Source: Boesenbergia rotunda (Eukaryota > Streptophyta > Magnoliopsida > Zingiberales > Zingiberaceae). From it: 64,000 nucleotides of DNA. Location of the stretch: contig JAGFNQ010000846.1 of NCBI GenBank assembly GCA_024364735.1, positions 37,893-101,892 of the forward strand, in the 5' to 3' direction. Numbering within the stretch: the first letter of the stretch is position 1; every line of letters starts with the position of its first letter. This document shows positions 58,709 to 64,000 of the stretch, in pieces. The position numbers and the translations under genes were made by a program. The notes below the pieces were generated by a model. That model searched no databases. It was not told the origin of the DNA and saw only the letters and a program-made list of their open reading frames with translations.

Positions 58709-58826
58709 ATCCTCCCTCTCTTATAGAAAGTTCGTCCCGAACTTTAAACAATTCCCCAGGTATTCAGGATTGTAAAAATTGGGGTGTTACAATCCTACAC
58801 ACCTTATAAAAAGTTCGTCCCGAACT
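58709..58826 (-). repeat. Polypurine tract region with duplicated hairpin
   Basis: Between the pol stop and the LTR start the minus strand carries two copies, about 83 bp apart, of AAAGTTCGGGACGAACTTT; each is followed by a tract and TGTAACACCCC. Only the LTR-proximal copy has a good purine tract (AAGAGAGGGAGGAT), so the distal TGTAACACCCC at 58791 is probably a fossil LTR start. The distal hairpin overlaps the pol stop codon. Confidence 0.75.
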
Positions 58827-61460
58827 TTAAAATAGTTCCGGATACTTTGATCGCATCATATCTTCTTGTTCCCAGGTGGCTTCTTCGAACTGCTCGTTCC
58901 GCCACAGAACCTTTACTAAGGATATTTCCTTGTCCCTTAGTCTTTTAAATTCCCGATCAAGGATCTGGATCGGTCGGCGTTCGGAACTAGGACTCTCTTG
59001 TTCTTGCACTGGTGGGGGTTCTATAATTTGAATTGCATCGGGGATACACTTCTTGAGCATCGACACGTGGAAGACGTTGTGGATAGCCGCCATTTCTGGC
59101 GGTAACTCCAGTTCGTAGGCCACTTTGCCTACTCGTCTCAAAATCTGGTAGGGTCCCACGTATCGCGGACTCAGTTTCCCCTTCTTTCCGAACCTCATCA
59201 CCCCTTTCATAGGGGCTACCTTCAGAAATACCGAATCCCCAGCCTCGAACTCGAGCGGTCTGCGTCGCTTATCAGCGTAGCTCTTCTGCCGACTCTGTGC
59301 AGTCTCTATTCTCTGGCGGATATTCTTAATAGCCTGAGTGGTCTCATTGACAATATCAATCTGGAGTCCCATCTCCTTCTTTTCACCACTCTCATGCCAG
59401 CATAAAGGAGATCTGCATTTTCTTCCGTATAGTGCTTCATACGGTGCCATCCCGATAGTAGCCTGATAACTGTTATTATAAGCAAACTCTGCCAGGCTCA
59501 GGTATCGACACCAGCTTCCCTTGAAGTCCAAGGCGCAAGCTCGCAACATATCTTCTAGTATCTGGTTTACTCGTTCAGTCTGCCCGTCAGTCTGGGGATG
59601 AAAGGCTGTACTGAACTTCAGCTTCGTGCCAAGGGCCTTCTGCACGTGTCCCCAAAAATCAGAAGTAAATCGACCGTCTCGGTCAGAGACGATGGTCTTG
59701 GGAACCCCGTGTAGTCGGACAATTTCCTTGACGTACAGTTGCGCCAGCTGCTCAACTGAATAAGTCATCCTGATAGCCAGAAAATGCGCGGACTTGGTCA
59801 GCCGGTCTACAATTACCCATATACTATCATATCCATTTGTAGTCCGAGGCAGCCCTGATATAAAATCCATAGATATGTCCTCCCATTTCCACTCGGGAAT
59901 AGGTAGAGGCTGCAGAACTCCCCCAGGTCTCTGGTGTTCTGCTTTGACCCTCTGGCAGGTCAAACACATACTAATATAATGGGCTACATCTTTCTTCATG
60001 CCGGACCACCAAAATTTACCTTTCAGATCTTGATACATCTTGGTAGACCCAGGATGCATCGCGTAAGGTGTGCCGTGAGCTTCCTCGAGTATCCTTGTCC
60101 GTAAATCGGAGTCGTCGGGAATGCATAATCGATCCCGGAGATATAAAACTCCACTATCGGAAATCCGGAATCCCTCGCCCTTGCCTTCAAGAATCTCTTG
60201 CTTGATTCTCTGAAGACTCGGATCAAGATTCTGCTTCTCCAGAATACCCTCAAATAATGTCGGCGCAATCTGTAGAGTAGAAAGCTGTCCCGATATAATC
60301 TCGATTCCGAAATCCATAATCTCTTTCCCCAAGGGTTGTGACAAAGCTGATAAAGACAACAATGTAGCACATGATTTTCTACTGAGAGCATCCGCTACCT
60401 TGTTGGCTCTTCCCGGATGGTACAGGATCTCACAGTCATAGTCCTTGACCAACTCGAGCCATCGGCGTTGTCGCATATTCAGGTCTTTCTGGGTGAAGAA
60501 ATACCGCAGACTCTGGTGATCAGGAAGGACCTTGCACTGAGTGCCATATAAATAATGCCTCCATGTTTTCAGCGCAAAGACCACCGCTGCTAGTTCCAAA
60601 TCATGGGTAGGATAATTCTTTTCATGTTCCTTCAGTTGCCTAAAGGCATAGGCAATTACCTTCCCATTTTGCATAAGTACAGCTCCGAGTCCAAGTTTGG
60701 ATGCGTCGCTGTACATATCGAAACCCGTATCATTTTCCGGAAGAGTCAATATAGGAGCGCTAGTCAGCCTCCTTTTCAGTTCAGAGAAACTCTTCTCGCA
60801 TTCGTCGGTCCAGATATATTTCTTGTCCTTCTTAGTCAGAGCTGTCATAGGAGCCGCAATTCGAGAGAAGTTCTCTACGAATTTTCTGTAATATCCGGCT
60901 AGCCCCAGAAAACTTCTGACCTCGCTTGCATTCTTGGGTCTGGACCAGTTACTTACGGCCTCAATTTTAATTGGGTCGACCATCACTCCGTCCTTGGAGA
61001 TGATATGCCCCAAGAATGATACTTGGTTCAGCCAGAACTCACATTTCGAGAATTTAGCATACAGTTGTTCCTTCTGAAGAATCTGTAATACTATACTCAG
61101 GTGTTCTGCATGCTCTTCGGAAGTCCTCGAATAAATAAGGATGTCGTCGATGAAGACGATCACAAATCTGTCGAGAAATGCCGAGAAAATCCGATTCATA
61201 AGGTCCATGAATATTGCCGGAGCATTAGTGACTCCAAACGGCATTACTACGAACTCATAATGTCCGTATCTCGTCCGGAAAGCAGTTTTGGGTATATCCT
61301 CATTTTTCACCCGGACTTGGTGATAACCAGACCTCAGATCGACCTTAGAGAAAACCATAGCTCCCTTTAACTGATCGAACAGGTCATCTATCCTGGGTAG
61401 AGGGTACTTGTTCTTTATGGTCACATTGTTTAATGCCCGATAGTTGATACACCTACGCAT
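58827..61460 (-). CDS. Chromovirus pol: RT, RNase H, integrase, chromodomain (877 codons)
   Basis: One open frame. RT residues 1-160 with D41 (KVDLRSGYHQV) and D105/D106 (FIDDILIYS); RNase H about 235-360 with D252, E289, D314 and D357; integrase zinc site H462/H469/C499/C502; catalytic D532, D593 and E629 (exact D-X35-E); GPY motif at 769-771; C-terminal chromodomain-like region about 825-877. This order identifies a Ty3/gypsy chromovirus; LTR size and primer suggest the Tekay/Del clade. The codons before Met1 read TQKDGS in frame, so the true RT began upstream, and its N-terminal part, protease and gag are missing. No stop or frameshift occurs in 877 codons, unlike every other pol in the window. 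Confidence 0.93.
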   Translation of the reverse strand: MRRCINYRALNNVTIKNKYPLPRIDDLFDQLKGAMVFSKVDLRSGYHQVRVKNEDIPKTAFRTRYGHYEFVVMPFGVTNAPAIFMDLMNRIFSAFLDRFVIVFIDDILIYSRTSEEHAEHLSIVLQILQKEQLYAKFSKCEFWLNQVSFLGHIISKDGVMVDPIKIEAVSNWSRPKNASEVRSFLGLAGYYRKFVENFSRIAAPMTALTKKDKKYIWTDECEKSFSELKRRLTSAPILTLPENDTGFDMYSDASKLGLGAVLMQNGKVIAYAFRQLKEHEKNYPTHDLELAAVVFALKTWRHYLYGTQCKVLPDHQSLRYFFTQKDLNMRQRRWLELVKDYDCEILYHPGRANKVADALSRKSCATLLSLSALSQPLGKEIMDFGIEIISGQLSTLQIAPTLFEGILEKQNLDPSLQRIKQEILEGKGEGFRISDSGVLYLRDRLCIPDDSDLRTRILEEAHGTPYAMHPGSTKMYQDLKGKFWWSGMKKDVAHYISMCLTCQRVKAEHQRPGGVLQPLPIPEWKWEDISMDFISGLPRTTNGYDSIWVIVDRLTKSAHFLAIRMTYSVEQLAQLYVKEIVRLHGVPKTIVSDRDGRFTSDFWGHVQKALGTKLKFSTAFHPQTDGQTERVNQILEDMLRACALDFKGSWCRYLSLAEFAYNNSYQATIGMAPYEALYGRKCRSPLCWHESGEKKEMGLQIDIVNETTQAIKNIRQRIETAQSRQKSYADKRRRPLEFEAGDSVFLKVAPMKGVMRFGKKGKLSPRYVGPYQILRRVGKVAYELELPPEMAAIHNVFHVSMLKKCIPDAIQIIEPPPVQEQESPSSERRPIQILDREFKRLRDKEISLVKVLWRNEQFEEATWEQEDMMRSKYPELF

Positions 61461-61571
61461 CGACCCGTCCTTCTGTGTCGCATAATCAATATCGGATACA
61501 TGAGATTTTATTATTATACCAACCGAAATTTATTTTATTCATTCTTATAAGTTCACATACAACTAATCCAC
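61461..61571 (-). other. Junction between pol and the upstream frame
   Basis: About 110 bp, AT-rich, no frame. Read on minus, normal RT sequence (ACACAGAAGGACGGGTCGATG) starts abruptly after GATATTGATTATGCG. The missing RT N-terminus, protease and gag would lie here in a complete element. Confidence 0.6.
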
Positions 61572-62212
61572 TCAGTGAGCGAGATGGGCTGCCGTGATGC
61601 CCAACATAAAGAATAACATAGCGACACCTACTATCTCCTCGCTCATCACCCTCTGGCCCGCCACAGGATCCTCAACTGTCCCCATCGGGTCCTCATCTTC
61701 AATCTCGAGAATCTCCTCGTCCGCTTCGAGGTCTTCCTCGAACATCCCCAGCAGCTCTGGATCTCCTCGAAGAGTTCGGGGTCTTCCCCGAAGGGCTCAG
61801 GATCCTCCTCAAAGGGCTCAGGATCCTCCTCAACCGGCTCGGGATCCTCCTCATAGGGCTCAGGGTCCTCCTCAGGGTCCTCCTCGGACGACTCGGAGTC
61901 CTCCTCCGAGTCTCCCAGATCTGCTGGGAACTCATGGCGGAGGAGCTGTCTGCACAACTCCGTATAGGGGATACGACATCTGTGCTGTCCCCAGATCTGA
62001 TGCGCCACCTCTCTTGCCCGGTTGGGCAAGGAACGAAGTAAAGCTCCGATCCTATGATCGTCCGTGGCTGGAAACCCTTCCCGCTCCAGTTTCCAGAAGA
62101 GCCGGTCCAGGAATCCTATGGTGCCCTGAATCCCCAGAGTCGGCCAATCCCTAACCGTCTCTATCTGCTCCAGCAGCTCGCGGCATCTCTCAGGGTAGTC
62201 CTCATGCAACAT
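61572..62212 (-). CDS. Unrecognised ORF: helical N-domain, acidic repeats, hydrophobic end
   Basis: Not a recognised family. The minus-strand frame begins at ATG 62212 (MLHEDYPERC), directly after a 3' splice-site-like sequence. The first ~100 residues look helical and mixed-charge (FLDRLFWKLEREGF, ALLRSLPNRAREVAHQIWG). Next come about 60 residues of acidic tandem units (EEDPEPF repeated). That frame ends at 61646. A shift of one base near 61760 would lead into a second frame that continues the acidic character and ends at 61572 after a hydrophobic stretch of ~18 residues (VGVAMLFFMLG...), which could be a membrane segment. The frame is also open upstream to 62290, but those codons lie in the presumed intron. 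It occupies the place of gag and could be a divergent Gag, a captured host exon or an extra retroelement ORF. Confidence 0.5.
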
Positions 62213-62562
62213 CTGGAATTGGAAAAAAAAGACATGGTTAGTACAAAACCATTCCTTTCTCAATTCGCAAATATATACAGAGGAAAACACACACCTAATC
62301 GGTGTGGTTTACCCTAGTGATTACTATATGTAACCACCCTCTGACCCCCCCAAATTCTAGGTTATTATGAATGCATATATTCACATATCTTACAATTTCT
62401 AGTCATTGCCTATCATACAGGCGCTAAATGACTACATAAACATTAATTCTATCTTCATTCATTATGCAAGTATTAATCATCTTCATATCAGGCAAGCATA
62501 AATCATCTCTATCAATATCATTACTGTACATGAAATAATATAAGCGAGTTAGGATTTCTTAC
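62213..62562 (-). other. Putative intron in the minus-strand element leader
   Basis: Minus strand: donor GTAAGAAATCC at 62562 (after CCGCTTCCAA), branch-site consensus TACTAAC at 62243-62237, pyrimidine tract TCTTTTTTTTCC and CAG ending at 62213, directly before the ATG at 62212. Length 350. The donor region is conserved in the array units (25700), which have lost the acceptor by deletion. Confidence 0.6.
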
Positions 62563-62612
62563 TTGGAAGCGGCGGGAGGAAGCTTGATGTGTGTGTGATG
62601 GAGGGGAAATCT

Positions 62613-62624
62613 GCTCTGATACCA
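62613..62624 (-). other. Primer binding site of the minus-strand element
   Basis: The minus strand reads TGGTATCAGAGC, separated by AAGT from the LTR end at 62629. Confidence 0.92.
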
Positions 62625-62628
62625 ACTT

Positions 62629-64000
62629 GTAACGCCCGACCTTATATCTACCCTAAAGGCGGGGTTACGGGTCCACACATTCATATCATGCAATCATATT
62701 TAAACATGTATATCCAAATAAAACAGTTACAATACATGAACTCGTAATAAGCATGCTTATTGAACACTAAATTACCAAGCAAGGTTTTCCAATCAAATAA
62801 TTCATTTATATCTACATGCATTTACAACCTAATATGGAAAGCATTTAACGCACTATAGCATGAAATCTCAAGTAAGCATATAGCAAAGGTTATCTAGCCT
62901 TAGGTACATGCAAAAGAAGCATATACAAAAGAAGCATTCATAAGGAACAGAAAATGGCAATTATCTAACATTTTACTTAGCATGCATATTACAAAATTTA
63001 GACAGTAATGATAGTATTAGCTAACATGGTTTAGGTTTCATATCTCTAACAGTAGAGTAGTCACAATCATCATACATTCAGAGTATAGCAATACAATTTC
63101 AATCTTTCATAGGAAGCAGTTAGATTCTAGACAAACTAAGGTAGATAGAATCTTTCATCCTTTCCCGAGCCATCACCACACACATCCTCCAACCTTCCCT
63201 CTGCCTCTTCCTTTAGTTCGAGCATTTCTTACCGCTATCTGCAGCATAAGAAAAATAACAGGAACTAGTAAGCAAAACATGCTTAGTAAGAATCCGGGCC
63301 TACTCGCAAAACCATATCGATACATCATATCATGTACTCAGTAATCAAGATAGAACAAGATTATCAGCATCATAAGCATCTCATCAAGCATCATAAACAT
63401 CACATCAAATATCTCTAAGTACTTTACAGAACAAGATTATCTCACAATGAGAAAATAATATGTTTTTCAAAAGCAGTTCCATAATGGTAAGTACTTGAAA
63501 ATACAATATCTCCAGGGCCCAGTTGTAGTACCACATCATGCGCGTTCCCTAATAAATTGGGGTAGCGAGCCACCAATCTAAATAGAGCAGGACCCTTCCG
63601 TCCTACCAATGCCATGACCTTCAGTTAACATGCACATTGGATTTGTTTAACGACCCCCTTCCGAGTCGGGTACACAACTTTCAAAGTAAAGTAATTTATC
63701 ATTCAATTACTCATATATGTATATGCCTAAAGGTACTCTTAATCACTTCTCAAAGGGACACACCACACATTCGGATGCTCTTGATCCCCTAGGGACACAC
63801 CACACATTCGAGTGCTCTTGATCCCAGTTTCAATAGAGTAACCCTTTTTAAGCATATTATCAAACACATCATATTCATATCATCAAGGTGCCACATGGGC
63901 TATATGACATGCTTTCATACCTAATAAGATAGGTCATATAATTTATATACACATCACATATGTAGTAGCATGCTTCATGGTCTCATTAGGTACTTCTCAA
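62629..64000 (-). mobile_element. 5' LTR of the minus-strand Tekay-like element (partial)
   Basis: Starts in plus coordinates TGTAACGCCCGACC and runs to the window edge. Nearly identical to 55752 onward, with few substitutions, the lack of the 29-bp repeat expansion and some small indels near 63360-63520. The high identity suggests recent insertion. The rest of the LTR and its TSD lie outside the window. Confidence 0.92.

Noticed and set aside
61594..62154. 186-codon plus-strand frame rich in Ser, Pro and Arg
   Set aside because: It is the antisense reading of the acidic-repeat ORF, which has the better context (splice acceptor, start codon, direction of the element).

Overview
The window is plant nuclear DNA made almost entirely of LTR retrotransposons nested inside one another. 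The evidence is Ty1/copia and Ty3/gypsy-chromovirus proteins, primer sites complementary to initiator tRNA-Met (TGGTATCAGAGC type), 5-bp target-site duplications (TSDs) and several solo LTRs. I find no host protein gene, tRNA, rRNA or CRISPR array. A repeat-rich flowering plant, perhaps a monocot, fits; the species cannot be told from the sequence. The dominant families are a chromovirus of Tekay/Del type (3.0-3.7 kb LTRs running TGTAAC...GTTACA) and copia elements of SIRE/Maximus type (LTRs ending in a C-run plus CTCTA...CA).

Layout. 1-1795: copia-type LTR cut by the window edge. 1796-2720 and 7577-8060: unassigned sequence split by a Tekay-like solo LTR (2721-7576, TSD TCATC) that itself holds a minus-strand copia solo LTR (4361-5943, TSD CCATT). 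8061-16877: two minus-strand, pol-less copia-related elements with zinc-knuckle gag remnants, plus a solo LTR at 10849-11759 (TSD ATATT). 16878-32392: a Tekay-like LTR and then a tandem array in which the same 1.1-kb gutted internal region (gag, protease and RT pieces) occurs three times between shared LTRs. 32393-34432: inverted and truncated LTR pieces. 34433-36011: unassigned. 36012-38101: two copia LTRs in inverted orientation.

36793 to the right edge is one nested stack. An old copia element (5' LTR 36793-38101, gag from 38329, protease/integrase pieces to 55746) is broken three times: by a Tekay-like solo LTR (38682-42288, TSD AGTAA), by a complete but decayed copia element (44837-54968, TSD GACTT) whose 5' LTR holds a further solo LTR (45308-47788, TSD AACAC), and by a minus-strand Tekay-like element (55752 to beyond 64000). 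The last has nearly identical LTRs and an intact 877-codon RT-RNaseH-integrase-chromodomain frame. It lacks recognisable gag and protease and carries instead an acidic-repeat open frame placed directly after a textbook 3' splice site.

The Tekay-like LTRs share an architecture: a tRNA-like antisense segment, a TATA box, a GTAAG donor about 240-270 bp further on, a very ATG-rich stretch with many short repeats, and a CAG acceptor near the LTR end. This suggests a leader intron lying inside the LTR.
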